A stretch of DNA of 64,000 nt from Hoplostethus atlanticus (lineage: Eukaryota; Chordata; Actinopteri; Trachichthyiformes; Trachichthyidae): positions 152,501 through 216,500 of the forward strand of contig JAXDDX010000190.1 of assembly GCA_034670405.1 (NCBI GenBank), written 5' to 3'. The translations under genes and the position numbers were made by a program. The stretch's first letter is position 1. Each line of letters begins with the position of its first letter. This document shows, piece after piece, positions 20,760 to 33,089 of the stretch. The notes below the pieces were generated by a model that searched no databases, was not told the DNA's origin, and saw only the letters and a list, made by a program, of their open reading frames with translations.

Positions 20760-22846
20760 GGCGTTACGAAGGGGAACGTACAGACTTGAACTTTGACCTC
20801 TCCCAATATGTGATCACAACAGTCTCCTCCAACTCTGTCTCTCTGTTTCTGAGTCCAACACTGCCCCCTGCAGGCGGTAGGTAAGCACGTCCATGAAAGC
20901 AGCAGGCACTCCCCAAACAGAAACAGACCGTTTTTAACCTTATTTATTTGTATCCTGCTCCCGTCGGTCCAGCCTCAAGCTCTGGAGAAGATCCGCAAAT
21001 TTCAAAGAGGAAGGGAAGTTTGGTGATGACGTGTGACCGCCACTTTGAACGGACAGAAACGACTTTCTTGGTTCACATTTCACTCCCAGACTCCAGGGGA
21101 CATTTTAACTTTAAGACACTTCAATGAAAATACCTTTAATTTTATTATTTTCTTCTTCTTTTTTTTTTTTAAGATTGTTTCGTTTCTTTGCTGGGTGTGT
21201 CCCGTGTGAGTAGAAGTCTACTTGAAAAAAGAAAAGAGACGATAAGGGAGAGAAAAGGAAAAACAAAAGTGGTCCAATTTATGTGACTTTTGATTATTTT
21301 TGTATTATTATCAAATGCTTTTTTATATCTGGCCCAAGTTTCCAAACTTTGGAAGGTAGACGATGAAGACGGTAAAACAGAGGCGATCATTTCTGCAGTT
21401 CAATGAAACTCCTTCCACCTTTTTGAGGTCAAGCAGCCAGATGTTTGACCTGAGCGTGTACAGTCAGTGGTTAGGACGTTAGCCCAAGTATATCGTCTTA
21501 AGGCGCAAATGCACTGGAAGCGTCCGACGGCGGAGACTTCAAGGTCATCGAGGTGTTGAGAAGAAGGTCGAGGCTAGATCCAAACACTGTCCTGTCATAT
21601 CAGACGGCAAACTCAGCAGGTACTTTGAACTGGTAGCGTGCAGTTATTCAGACGTGTGGACAAACTGGAAGCCGTGCGGTCTAGCCTGTCTACCGGCTGA
21701 CTGCAGATCAGGCTGTGGAAGAGAAAATATCAACTCGTCGTCATGGCAACGCATCGTGTGTCGCTTCCATCGCGTTTGGGCCTTAAATGTTCCTAGTAGA
21801 GTAGACACTTTAGTACGATACCAGAGGGAGGAGGTGATGATAGACTAGTTTATATGATCGCTGTTGTCAACCATTCCAAAACGACGTACATCGGTACCAG
21901 CCAAACCCAGTGTGTAGACTAGGAGCTAGCCCCGCCCACTGTGTAAATAACCATAAGGGGGCGGCGACTCACTCACTCTGCGTTTTGAAGTTTCACGATA
22001 CAGACACTCCTGCGCTCTCTGTGCACAAGCCAGTCTCTCGAACCCTGTGTGTCTTTCTGTCCACCGCTCTGTTAGATGCACATGGGGGGGGGAAACCAGG
22101 CTAGTGGCGTCCTCTGATCATTGATCCCCCCTCCTGACCTCCTGACCTCCTGACCACCTCAAGGTGTCGCCGGTATTCATCTCGCAATTTCAAACCTCGG
22201 AGGAAATTTTGATGGCATATTTCCAATATGTTGCGTTCTTCCTTGTGGGGTGTAGAAGACGTAGATGCAGAGAAAATCACTCAAAAGCAAAATGTTGTTC
22301 TCCAAATTAACTTGGTACGTCTCTAGACAAGAAGAAGAAACAAAGGACCAACACAGGCCGGATCATCTAGCCGACCACCAGCTCACTACAACCTACCAAG
22401 ATGCATTTTGTACATCGCTCCTGCTCAGACGGACAGATGCTGGTCTTGTCTGAGACTTGCAAAGTTAATTTCGAGAATGAAATTGAACTCAAAACGTCCA
22501 CGATGCTGAATGAGTACCGGCGGCACCCCGAGGCCACTGGGCCGGGTCCAGACCACGAACTGAACCAAATCTGAACATCCCGTTTTGTGTTTTTCTTTGC
22601 CTGTCGTGACGTTAGCCTTGTCGACGTTTACATACCTGCCTGCCTCCGCCGTCAACGGACTGTTAGGTGGTGAACACTTTGTAACGCCAACGCCAGGTAT
22701 GGAGAAAGACTGGTAGCGCCGCTGGGGGAGCCGGCTGCACCCCTGCAAGTTACCCGGCTGGCCCGCGTGTATCGATGTGTATTTCTGTGTATTTCCTCAT
22801 TGCCTCGATCGTTCATCTTAATCCAGATATCAGAATGTGGAGAAAC

Positions 22847-22852
22847 AATAAA
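22847..22852 (+). terminator. Candidate polyadenylation signal AATAAA (proximal)
   Basis: Canonical hexamer about 2.2 kb after the osbpl8 stop, followed within 40 bases by a G-rich stretch. Confidence 0.45.
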
Positions 22853-23123
22853 TGAACACCAGTGCCTTGTAGAGTTGGACTGGGGGGGCGTACGTTAGAG
22901 GTGTAGTGTTGGTGATCGGTGGTGGGGGAGGGTGGGGGAGGGGTGTGGAGCATACAGATGCAGCCAGTGTTGAAAGTCCCTCTTGCCGACTGCTTGCTAA
23001 GGTGCAGTCCAGTTAAATCCACAGTGAAAAGGATCTTGTGCACACTTAGATCCATGCAACGTGCAACACCGAGCATGCTGGGAGTCATTTGAAGCGTTAA
23101 CTTAATTTGGGTCTGTTGAGAAC

Positions 23124-23153
23124 AATAAAGATAAAGAAAATGAATGAAATAAA
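23124..23153 (+). terminator. Candidate polyadenylation signals, two AATAAA hexamers
   Basis: AATAAA at 23124-23129 and 23148-23153, 24 bases apart in an A-rich stretch. The downstream sequence is only weakly GT-rich. Confidence 0.4.
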
Positions 23154-23847
23154 GAATGAAACTGTCTCGGCCGTCTCCCAAGAGAACCGCGACGAGGTTA
23201 GTCAGTAATAATAACCCAATCCGGACCAACTACAGGAAACAACCCCAAAACGCAAGGGATTATGGGTATAAGGAAACCTAGCATAACAAAATGTCTGGAC
23301 TGACGCTCATACTTGGATGTTTCTTCATGTGTTCTTAACTGGTATAAAGTTACAGATCGGTTTGACCCACCTGTCGCCAAAATCTCTGACCTGGCAGGAT
23401 GGAAACTGTCCAATAAGAAAGCTACCCACAAGCCCTTGCTGGCTTGTGATTGGGCAGCGTAAATTATAGATGTGATCAGTCCCTTAATGTGCCGAGGATC
23501 CTTTTCCCTGTGGAATCATGGAGTTTTGTTTCACTGATTTGGCTCCACTGTAACGTTCAGTAACAGAAGCATGGAGGACTTGGGAGGACTTGGGAGGACT
23601 TGGGAGGACTTGGACGCTGGCTGCTGCTGTCGGTGCTGCAGTGTTTTAGAGTGGACGTGCCATATGAAGCCTTAGTGAAAAGTCTGACTCTGACTCCACG
23701 CCTCTTCGCCCCACCTGCCTCCTAGCATCCCTCCCGTAGCGTCGCCATAGTAACGCACCCGTAGGTTTCCGGATGCTGATTCCTGCCACTGGAGAGAGAG
23801 AGAAAGTCTTGCTCTCTCTCTCCAACTCTTCCCTCCATCATCGTCTT

Positions 23848-23884
<37 letters not shown>

Positions 23885-24277
23885 CACCAAAACCAGGAGA
23901 AAAATCATCTCTGTTGTTGTTGTATCTGTAAAATAATGTATTTTATTTTATGTTTTTCCTCTTTTGTATGTGGGTAAATGTTTTTTTTCTGCTTGTAGCG
24001 TTAGCTCGCTGTTCTCGTCCGTTTTTTTCAATACTGATTTTAAAGTCACGATGTCAATTTTATTCCCCCTCCTCGTCATTTACCGTCACACACAAGCGAC
24101 TTGTGCACACTATCAACGTCAACACCCCCCCATACACACCCCCACCCCCCTCCTACCCCCCCCCACACACACACACACACACACACACAAACCCCGCCCC
24201 TTTCCTACCCAGCGATATTTATTTCCATGGTAACTGTAACTTCCTGGAAGTTTATGGTCACATGTAACATATCACAG

Positions 24278-24283
24278 AATAAA
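24278..24283 (+). terminator. Candidate distal polyadenylation signal of osbpl8
   Basis: AATAAA followed about 17-40 bases later by a GT-rich element, the best signal-plus-downstream-element pair in the region. Confidence 0.5.
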
Positions 24284-24729
24284 AACAGATGACATCCTGG
24301 GTTGTTTTGTCTGTTTGGGGTAAAGATACTGGGATATCACATGTTTAGTTTCATCTATATTCATTTGGCATGAAGGGGTGGTGACATATATTATGTCTTA
24401 TTTTTCATATATGGTTCAGTTTAGCGTCTTAAATCCACGTTGGTAAAACATCGAAGCAACGTGATGAAATACAACGACATAAAAACACATTCTGCAAGCT
24501 GCTTCTAAAAACATCCCACATGAAAAGAAACTAGGAACAGCCTGATGTACTGAGAAGAAAAGTTAAGAGAAAGAACTAAAGAAGACCAAGATAGAAGAAG
24601 ATATGAAAAAGGTGTAAAAGAATGATATATATTTAGAAGCAGCAGCTCTCTGGGTTCAGGCTTTGAAGTCACATTGCACCACAATCAACACCTTGAAATA
24701 TCAGAGTTTAGATCGTGTCACGTTTCTTC

Positions 24730-24830
24730 AGCATCAGCCGGGATTCAACCTCACAACCTTTTGGTGCCGATGGTGAGTCATGAGTTCACTGAGTGGACTG
24801 GTGGTCCTTTACTGAATCAGCAGGTGCACA
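24730..24830 (-). mobile_element. SINE head fragment
   Basis: The reverse complement gives ccactcagtgaactcatgac, then aaaaggttgtgaggttgaat and cccgg, an order like the A-box/B-box head of tRNA-derived fish SINEs. Confidence 0.5.
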
Positions 24831-25734
24831 ACTGGGAAGAGACCAGCTGATGTTTAAAGGGGCTCTGTTTTCAATTCACAACACTGTCTAAAACATCTTT
24901 TAAATTCTGAAATAGGACATATTTAGTTTACAAACACTGGAAAATGTATTTTATTCTCCTGGATATTCAACATTTATAAAGTAAGAACTTCCAGTGACTG
25001 TGCAGGACCATTTACCATGTACAGACCTTTCAGTTTTCATGTGGGTTCAGTTTTTGAGATTTAAGAAACCCTGTAGAGGGTTTATTGAGGGTCTAACAAG
25101 TTGGGTGTCATTGAATGTAAATGTGGGAGGAGTTTGCTTCAATTAGTTTGACAGTTTTTGAAATAATCATTGATTGGCTTGATAATTGACTATAAGCTGC
25201 AGTAAAGCAAAGCTCCTTCACATGTTGATGGATGTATTGGGAGTACCAGAGCTCTGCAGGATGCACCACTGATTTACTGGATTGATCACTGTAGCGCCAC
25301 CATGAGGACAGTTGGCTCCATGCTGCACTGGGTGGTGTTTGGCATGGGACCGGACCTGTGTGTTAAGTTTGCAAGGGAAAACCTGAAGCTGATTGGTTCA
25401 TCAGACAGATCGTTGTGCATGGTCATGTACCACACAGGGAAAATAGTTCATATCATATTTACCCCTTCAGCTGATCCTCCTTTCAAGACTTTAAACCACC
25501 GGACACAAAATGATGAAGAGGGAGGGATAGAAAACAGTACCACTCTTCTTCTGTGGTTGTCTGAAAACGTGTGGAGCCCTGTAGGAGCGTGGTGCCACCA
25601 GTAGAGGGCGGTGTTGAGCTGGTTAGACTTTCAGCTGACGGTGTGATTTCTTACACGTACACACACACTTACGGTATCTGGAATGACTGAAATTACAGGT
25701 TCGCCTCTCCTAGTAATCTGATGCTTCCTAATCA

Positions 25735-25870
25735 GCAGCGGTGGTCTAGAGGTTAGAGAAGCTTGTGGTTGAGAAGCTGCTGAGGTGCCCTTGAGCAAGG
25801 CACTCAACCCCCGACTGCCCCAGCGGTTGGCCGGTTGATCAAAGTGGAAACGGCACATTGTAGTTTTCTG
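25735..25870 (+). mobile_element. tRNA-derived SINE copy
   Basis: The head ggtggtctagaggttagaga is followed by the core gaggtgcccttgagcaaggc and actcaacccccgactgcccc. This is one of the best-preserved copies of the family in the window. Confidence 0.75.
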
Positions 25871-26189
25871 GTTTTTGAGACTAATACACCCGATCAAATC
25901 TATCAAAGTATTTCTGATGATGTCACCGTGCAGCCCCGGCACCCCTGGTGTCGGTTCCTCAACCAAGGGCGCCGAGCGGGGGTGAAGGACGTGGACAGAA
26001 CAGCTCTTCCTGTCCTTCTCATATGACATCAAAACATCTGATATCAATCCTCTGTCCCTTTTCTTTCCTCTGCCGCCTTGCTTCCACACCCACTGCAGCT
26101 CCATGGGTAGAGCAATGCGTTACTGCTGCCAGGGTTCGGAGGGGGGGGGGGGGTTGGGGTTGTAAAAAATAAATGTGCAGGAATGGGAT

Positions 26190-26340
26190 TTCTGGAATAT
26201 CATGGAGAGGTGTGTTCCAGACAGGGAATGTGGTGAATTCTCTTGGGAATATCAGGGAATTTGACTAATGTCGTCTGGAGGGGAAACCAGATGTTAACGA
26301 ACCAGGAAGGAAAAACATTTTTAGGTCATGGAAGCGCTCC
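26190..26340 (+). repeat. Dispersed repeat, copy 2
   Basis: Partner of 8750-8880, in the same orientation, sharing ttccag-cagggaatgtg-tgaattctctt. Confidence 0.55.
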
Positions 26341-27537
26341 GACTCAAAGCATCCACCAAAGGTCACACAGCGAGTCGCCTGGCTGGCCGTCATGAACCCC
26401 ACCTTCATCTTTTCATCTCCCATTGAATGTAAATGGAAAAGGATGGAATGAAAAGACTTCGACCAAGTCTATGCATGTGACTGTGTGCAAAACGCCAACA
26501 GCTCCTATATAGGATATAGGTTATGGGTTATAGGGTTAGGATTAGGGTTAGACCTAGTATAGTCTAGAATCATGAAACCAATGGAGCCACCCAGCTTTTC
26601 CCACCGTTTTAATGTGGAGATGCAGAGGAAAAAGTAAAGGTTACTGAGCTCTGAGCATCATCACTTACTGTCAGGATTTAAAAAGTAGGTGTGGTTTCAC
26701 TCCAGCCACCTGATTGGTCAGCCGGATTCACGAGGCACGGGTAGCCAGGGAGCTGGTTACCAGTATGTACGTACACGGCTCACATGGGTTGGTCAGCGTT
26801 GTAGAAAAGCCCTACCACCCTCGAGGATGTTCCCGGCTGCCAGTTGAAGAACATCCTCTCCGGTATCTCAGGTTCCTTGGCAGCCCGACAGATGAACGCC
26901 AAAGAGGAAGGATCACCGGGCTTCGTTGTGCGGAGGCCTAATTCCCCCGCATTCCCCTGTAATCCAACCCCTGGACCTCATGTAGGCCGAGGCCACTGGC
27001 TAGATTACTTACACACACACACACACACTTTTTGCTGAGGACAGACTGAACAGCTGCAGCAGTTTATTATGTCCTAATCCTGATGTCCGCTGATGCATTC
27101 TGGGAGTTTGGAGGCCGGCTCCCCTGCTCTCTACGGCTCCGCTCACATAACGAAGTAACTTTCAATTTTGATTCATTCTAAGAAAAGGAAAGTTTTTGCG
27201 ATGTAGGACGCGTTGCAGTCGATCACTCCGTTTTTACATCAATCTCTTTTTCTATTTCTTCTTCTACGTTTCATGTTTTCACTCGGAGAGAGAGAGAGAG
27301 AGAGAGAGAGATCTGGATTGTGGGTGAACCTTTTAGGAGATAACACTAGATTAGCAGATTGCTTTAAAGCATCATAATAATACCCAAGTCGCTATAATCA
27401 CAGTAAAGACCGTCCTCTGTTATATCACAGCACCACACGTCCATGATTACAGCGAGTTACCATAGCAACCAATAAACCACTTTATGGGAATTATCAGCAG
27501 GGTTTGACTACTTTACCAATACCGATCTTTAACATGG

Positions 27538-27660
27538 TTATTTCCACCAATCACAGTCCCAGTAATAATGAGGTTCAGGTGTGCCGGGGGCGGGGCCAAT
27601 CAGCGGGGTCTTTTTTTGATTGGTAGAAATCAGCTGTCACTCCCAACGATTTGGGAGTGG
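27538..27660. promoter_or_regulatory. Cluster of CCAAT and GC boxes with a perfect palindrome
   Basis: caccaatcacag, gggggcggggccaatcag and gattggtag lie within about 90 bases, followed by a 9-base-arm inverted repeat (cactcccaa-cgat-ttgggagtg, 27638-27659). The arrangement looks promoter-like, but no downstream exon is recognised, so this is a weak call. Confidence 0.3.
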
Positions 27661-27849
27661 CTTGTTTGAACATGTTCATATTGTCAGTGAGGTCAGCTTT
27701 AAGTATGAGTCTGTGTCCGCAGCAGCTTAATGTTACTTAGTTACTTAAGTTACTTAGTTACTTCAACTCGTCAGTGAGTAGATAGACCTGGTAGTTATCA
27801 CATTAGCTAACTAGTAATCTCAGGAAAAACAACTACGACGGCTTGAATT

Positions 27850-27930
27850 GAAGCAGGGCAGCTAGCTAGCTTACTAGCTAGTTAGCTGCTAGCTAGCTAC
27901 CTAGGCTGGTTTCCAGTAGCTAGCTAGGCC
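27850..27930. repeat. (TAGC)n-type palindromic repeat
   Basis: Imperfect tandem agctagctagct units. Each unit is self-complementary, so the stretch can fold on itself. Confidence 0.7.
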
Positions 27931-28374
27931 AAATATATGACAGGATTCCCGCGGGTCTTCATTTAAAGTTTGTGGATTTGAGAGAAATAAAATAAGGCCT
28001 TAACATTTTTGGCAAATGAATGGATGCCCTTGAAAGGATTCCACCAGGATGACTTTCTCCAACATGCCAGTTTTGAGTCTTTCACCAAACAAACCTTGAA
28101 AGTCGTTGAAAAGTGAACGAATTAACCTGATATTGATCCGTAAGGAGTCTTAATAGTGGGAATCTGTGAAATGATGAAGATTAAGGACTGTACCGTGTGA
28201 TTCGCACACTGCCAACTGATGTCAGGCGATGGAATACCCTTCCTCACCCTCCCATCGCCATCCTCACCCTTCCCCTCCTCCATCCCAGCTCCTCCCCTCC
28301 TCTGTCTCTCCATCCAAATATCTGAATCTGGTTTGTCCTAATGCTAGCTGGGCGGCGTGTCACTGTTGCTAGGC

Positions 28375-28800
28375 TAGAGAGGGAAGGAAGAGGAAGAGGG
28401 AGGGAGGAGGGAGGAGGGAGAGAGGGAAGGAAGGGATGAATGGGGAGGGAGGGTAAGAAGGGAGGAAGGAGCGAGGGTAGGAAGGAAAGAATGTGAGGGA
28501 AGGAGGGAGGGAAGTAGGAAGGGAGGAGAGAGGGAAAAGGGAAGGAAGGAGGGAACAAGGGAAGGACAAAATGGAGGAAGCCAAGGGAGAGAGGGAGGGA
28601 GAGTAGGAAAGAAAGAAGGGGGAGAGGGAGGGAGGACAGGAGGAAGGGAGGGAAGGAAGGAAGGAAGGATTTAGAAGGAGGATGGATGGAGGAAATGAAG
28701 GAAAGAGGGAGGGAAGGAAAGAAAGCAAAGGAGGGATGAAAGGAAAGGAGGCAGGGAAGGAAGGAGGGATAAAGGAAGGATTTAGGGAAGGAAGCTAGAG
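28375..28800 (+). repeat. Polypurine block (GGAA/GGGA)n
   Basis: About 425 bases that are almost entirely A and G on the + strand, made of imperfect ggaagg, gggagg and aggga units. The reverse-strand frames of Ser, Pro, Phe and Leu that it yields are artefacts. Confidence 0.95.
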
Positions 28801-28929
28801 GATGAGGGACCCACCTTATGGTTTTGTTATCTTCACGTCATCCTGCCGTCCTCCTCACACAGACTCCACCCCCCCCCCCCTGATTCTATAAACTCCATCC
28901 CTCAAATGACAGGACACCTCACATCCTGT

Positions 28930-28932
<3 letters not shown>

Positions 28933-28999
<67 letters not shown>
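28933..28999 (+). repeat. (CT)n(CA)n compound microsatellite
   Basis: About 24 CT units followed by about 9 CA units. Confidence 0.95.
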
Positions 29000-29159
29000 T
29001 CCCTCACCCTCCAAAACATCAAGCACCCATCCCTCCATCACCCCCCCCCCCCGTCCTCCCCCCGGTTAAAAGTGCCCCATATAAACAAGTTCATTTATTC
29101 TCTGCAGGTTTTTGTCCCACCTCTTCAGAATAAAAGCCCTCTGACCTTTCAACCTCGTC

Positions 29160-29450
29160 ACTCCACTGCTGGGGCTGGGGACCTCCAATATGGCCGCCGG
29201 GGCGGGGGGAGGGGGGGGCGCGTTACACCACCTGAAAGCCCTCTATACACTCCGGCTCCCGGTAGGCTTAAATGGGTTAACTAACATAGAATGAGGTAAT
29301 CCTCGGCGCTGGCAGCCCGGCGGGGTTGGTGAGGTTGCGCCGGGTGCTGGCTCAGCGTTGCGTTTATCCCCCCGTGGAATCGGCAGAGCATAAAAGAACT
29401 GCTGCAGCGAGCCGCTCTCATTCAGGGCCGGATTAGAGGAGCATTTACTC
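29160..29450 (+). promoter_or_regulatory. GC-rich, promoter-like island
   Basis: Contains a YY1-like tatggccgcc (29188-29197), GC boxes (ggggcggggg), a TATA-like cataaaag (29390-29397) and, about 30 bases further on, an initiator-like ctcattcag. A T-rich acceptor-like tract (ttttttttcag) ends at 29496. No known protein is encoded downstream, so this could start a non-coding transcript or be a chance GC island. Confidence 0.3.
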
Positions 29451-29579
29451 GCTTTCTTTCTCTTTTTTTTTTTTGTGTGTGTTGTTTTTTTTTCAGCCCC
29501 TGACAACAGCGGCGTGGACGCAGCATTCAACGTACTGTACATACAACCGCCGACGAGGGGAACCCTGCACCGCCTGGGT

Positions 29580-29810
29580 CACGCATCCATATCAAGTCCT
29601 TCCTTCTCTTCTTCTATCTATCGCTCTCCTCCCTCGCTTCCTCTGTCATTCTCCCTCTTCTTCTTCTTCTCTTTCTCTCTCTCCTTTTTCTCCCTCCATC
29701 TCTTTCCCTCTCCTTCGATTCCCTTATTCTCCATCTCTGCCTCTTGCTCGCTTTCCTTCTCTCTCCTTCATCTTCCCTCCTTCATTCTCTCTCTCTCTCT
29801 GTTTTTCATC
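29580..29810 (+). repeat. Polypyrimidine block
   Basis: About 230 bases of C/T-rich sequence (tctctccttt and similar). It is complementary in character to the polypurine block about 1 kb upstream. Confidence 0.85.
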
Positions 29811-32680
29811 CCTCGTTTTGTTTTATTTCCATGTCCTGTCTTGGATGGTGATGGTGTGTTCTCCCTTGTCCAGGTTGGCAGAGCTGAGGCTATTTTTAGA
29901 AAGAGGAAGTGCTTTGGGGAACCCCTCTAAGTACAGCCCCCCCCTCCATAGACACACACACACACACACACACACACTCTCTCTCTCATACACACCTTGG
30001 ATGCAGATGTGTTGTTCCTCAGGGCGATCAGTTCCTGCGTCGTGGTGCTCTGGCGTTGCAGTAAGCGACTGAAGGCGGTGCAAATTTCTGTTTTGCGGCT
30101 TGAAACATGTCTTCCAAAATGGCCGCTCACTACAGACAACACGGCTGCAATGCTTTGATTTTACTTACCTGGAGGACCAGGTGGGTGGGGTCTGCCACAT
30201 AGGTTCACAGGTTTTGAAATGTATGAAGCTCCTCCCACAAGCTGCTCCAAGCATGTAGGTCTGTTCTGGGAAAATATATTTATATATGTTACAAACCGCC
30301 GGATGTTTGCAGCCCTTGAAATGTACATTTTGGGCCTTTAGCTGACGCTCTTATCCAGAGCAACCTGGAGTGATCAGGTATGGATCTGGTGGATCTGGAC
30401 ACAGTGAAGTGAACCTGTGGACGGTCTCTCCGGTCACTGGCTCCCCTGCCACCCCGGAAATGTTAAAAGGGCTCAATAAAGTTTAATGGTGTCTTTGTTT
30501 GAGATGATTTGTTGTTCTATTGGACAGTGGAGAAGATGCAACAGCTACTGACCTCACTAACATTCGCCAGTGGGTGATACTTCTCATCTCATCTGATCTG
30601 ACTGGTTGGTTCTGTGTGGTCCGGGTCTGTAGGTTTCTGGACTACATCTCCTCTCTGGTTGGTTAATAGACTCCCAGCTGTCTCAGGTTTCCCCCGTTGA
30701 GCATAAAAACAAAGCCCCCGAGACCTCGCCCCGCCTCGGTAGGCGAGGCGCAGGGCGGTCTCCGCGGTTGACCTTCGACCTCTGTATAGGGTTGTGTATC
30801 GCTAAACAGATCATTTCATCTAATGGAGCAAATCAAATAAATGGCCGGTGTCTCTTCTCTCTACACCGACTGGCCCATTGGTGGACTCATCCTTTATGTG
30901 ATGAGAGAAGAAGAAATTCTTGATTGATTGATTTAGCTCATGCTAACATGTTAGCATGTACACAGGACAGAGGAATCAGTTACTCTCTCATGTCGAACAT
31001 TTCATACTCCATCATGAGGTGGTTTACTTTCTCTCTGTCTCGTTCCTGTAGTCTTCCTTCTTGCTGGCGTGACACAGCGCTGGAAAACTGGTTTCATTTG
31101 AGTTTCATCTGTGTCATTGTTTTCTTCCTCTCTTTCTCTTTTGTCTCTTTGAAATGTTTCTAGAAGTTTGTTTCCTGTCTAATCTCTCTCTTCTTCATGC
31201 CCCTGGTCTCCCTGACTCCGCCCTCAGATCCAGTTTGTGTCGTTCAGTTCATTATTTTGTGATGAAGTGTAAGTTACTTTTTTTTTTTGGTGAACCCACT
31301 TTCCCCCAGCCTACACACACAGCCTCCTACATTTCCCACAATGCCTTTCGACCACCTGCAGAGAAGGGGATCCTCTGTGCGGTAAGTGTGTAGGTGGAGG
31401 GAGTGATAGAGATGAGAGAGAGGAGTGCCAAGGTACCCAGTTGTTAACACGCTACCAGCAGATGCATTGCATTCTGGTCTATCTTGCTACTGCATTGCAT
31501 TCTGGTCTATCTCGGCTACTGCATTGCATTCTGGTCTATCTCCTGTCGGTGTAGAAATTGGTCTCTCTCTCTCCTCCGATGGATTTCTCCTGTATGATTG
31601 TTGATCGTCGGTCTAGAAAGAAGCCCTTGCTCTTTGATTCTGATTGGCTGACACCAAAACCTGACGGTGACCGTTGATGGTTTAGATCCATGAGACATTT
31701 TCTGGTGTCAGACTGGAAATATCTCAACGTCACATCACGTCGTCTACGATTGGAAGAAGAAAAATACACCAGACACCAAAACTGACTCAGAAATAAAATA
31801 TACTATTTTTTAACTGTGTTGTTTTAAGGTGGACTTTTCTTTTAAGGTGGATGAGCCATGTTACTGCCCCCCTACAGATACAGAGATCACTACAAACTTG
31901 CCCTTCATGACCCCCCCCCCCCCAAATCTATCTTTTCTTATCTCTGCCTGTCTATGTCACCCCCACCCCCCGTGCATCAAAGGAAGCCAGACGATGACTC
32001 AGAGGTTTTGAAGCGCTGCCTGCTCTGTTGGTAGTCAACAATCTGCTGACTCCTCACTGTCTTATCACACACCTCTGTTAGCCTCTCGTCACTTTCTATT
32101 GGCTGTGTCCTGACCCGGCCCCGCCCCCGTGGCACTGATCCAACAGGCTCGTGCCGAGGATGACGAGGTGCCCAAGCCAGTTCAATCAGAAAATACAGAA
32201 ATATAGAAGCAGTGAACCATGTCAAAACCCTGACATGGTGAAACTGGTAACTTCAAAAAAGGATTTATATTTATGTGTTTATTTACTTATCTAATTGATT
32301 TATTTACTTTTTTTATTATTATTATTTTTTTCTGCTCTATGTTTTGTTTTTGCTGTTGCTTTTTTTATTCTTATCTTTTATTTCCTCTTTAAAAGGAAAA
32401 AAACTGTATTAAAAAGACCCTCAGATGATTCTGTCCTCAATAACTGAACTGTTTTCATGCCAGCGACTGTTTCGTCACAGTTGGTGTCATTTTTAAAAAT
32501 CTCATTTTGGAGTGGAAGCGTGTCTTGTCTTGTTGTTGAGTTCAGTCGCGCTGCCACAGTCGTCTTTAGTTTTCTCACCGAGCCGAGAACCTGTTAAAGC
32601 AGGAAGTGGTGTGACTCTCAGCTCCGTGCCTTCACCCCAACCTCCCTCCTGCTTTCTGCAGCAACAAAGCTCTGTCGTCG
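29811..32680. other. Intergenic sequence
   Basis: Contains a CA/CT run (29950-29988), a MEF2-like ctatttttag (29889-29898), part of the 'cagacgcttttatcc' repeat (30338-30357), three near-copies of attctggtctatct (31469-31541) and a C run (31910-31923). No gene is supported. Confidence 0.5.
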
Positions 32681-32684
32681 GCGG

Positions 32685-32860
32685 TGGCCTGGAGGTTAGA
32701 GGGGTGGGCTTGAGTGGCGGGGGATTTTGGGATGAGGGAAGTGGAAGAGAAACTCCCATCCACCAACAACCACTGATGAGGTGCCCTTGAGCAAGGCATG
32801 AGTGAATGAACGTGAAGCAGGGAGCACGCTCAGTTAACTTTACCTGGATAAACAGTTGAA
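32685..32860 (+). mobile_element. tRNA-derived SINE copy
   Basis: Head ggtggcctggaggttagagg, core gaggtgcccttgagcaaggc and tail tttacctggataaac, in the order expected for the + strand. Confidence 0.7.
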
Positions 32861-32939
32861 CACAAAGCCATTCTTGCTGTCTGGCCTCTCTGTCATCAGG
32901 TTGGGGTTTGATAAAGACACTAGAAAAGAGGGCAGAGAG

Positions 32940-32997
32940 TTCTATCTATATTCTATCTATCTATCTATCTATCATCTATCTATCTATCTATCTATAT

Positions 32998-33066
<69 letters not shown>

Positions 33067-33080
33067 ATCTATCTATCTAT
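32940..33080 (+). repeat. (CTAT)n microsatellite
   Basis: About 140 bases of CTAT with periodic CATCTAT and TATATTCTAT interruptions, the complement in sense of the GATA array at 9236-9434. Confidence 0.97.
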
Positions 33081-33089
33081 ATATTCCTC

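Larger units (their letters stand above)
20676..24300 (+). other. osbpl8: Probable 3' UTR of osbpl8
   Basis: About 3.6 kb follow the stop without a supported exon. It starts with a CA run (20706-20758) and holds T-rich patches, a 10-11-base tandem repeat (about 23572-23612), a TC run (about 23850-23879) and C/CA-rich sequence (24123-24190). AATAAA occurs at 22847-22852, 23124-23129, 23148-23153 and 24278-24283. The last is followed by a GT-rich stretch (gttgttttgtctgtttgggg), which suits a distal polyadenylation site. The transcript end is inferred. Confidence 0.6.
24301..27530. other. Intergenic sequence after osbpl8
   Basis: No gene recognised. It contains SINE pieces (24730-24830 and 25735-25870), a dispersed repeat (26190-26340), a G run (26138-26153), a short ggttaggattagggttag tract (26534-26551) and a GA run (27290-27311). 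The open frame at 25302-25604 has a good start context but no recognisable domain and no splice or promoter support. Confidence 0.55.

Noticed and set aside
25302-25604. 100-codon frame with a strong Kozak context (gccaccatgagg)
   Set aside because: The context is part of a 'gtagcgccacc' motif frequent in fish repeats, and the peptide has no recognisable domain.
26534-26551. Telomere-like ttaggg repeats (also near 15064)
   Set aside because: Only one or two imperfect units, so not an interstitial telomere.
28369-28728. 119-codon reverse-strand frame rich in Ser, Pro, Phe and Leu
   Set aside because: It is only the translation of the polypurine repeat.
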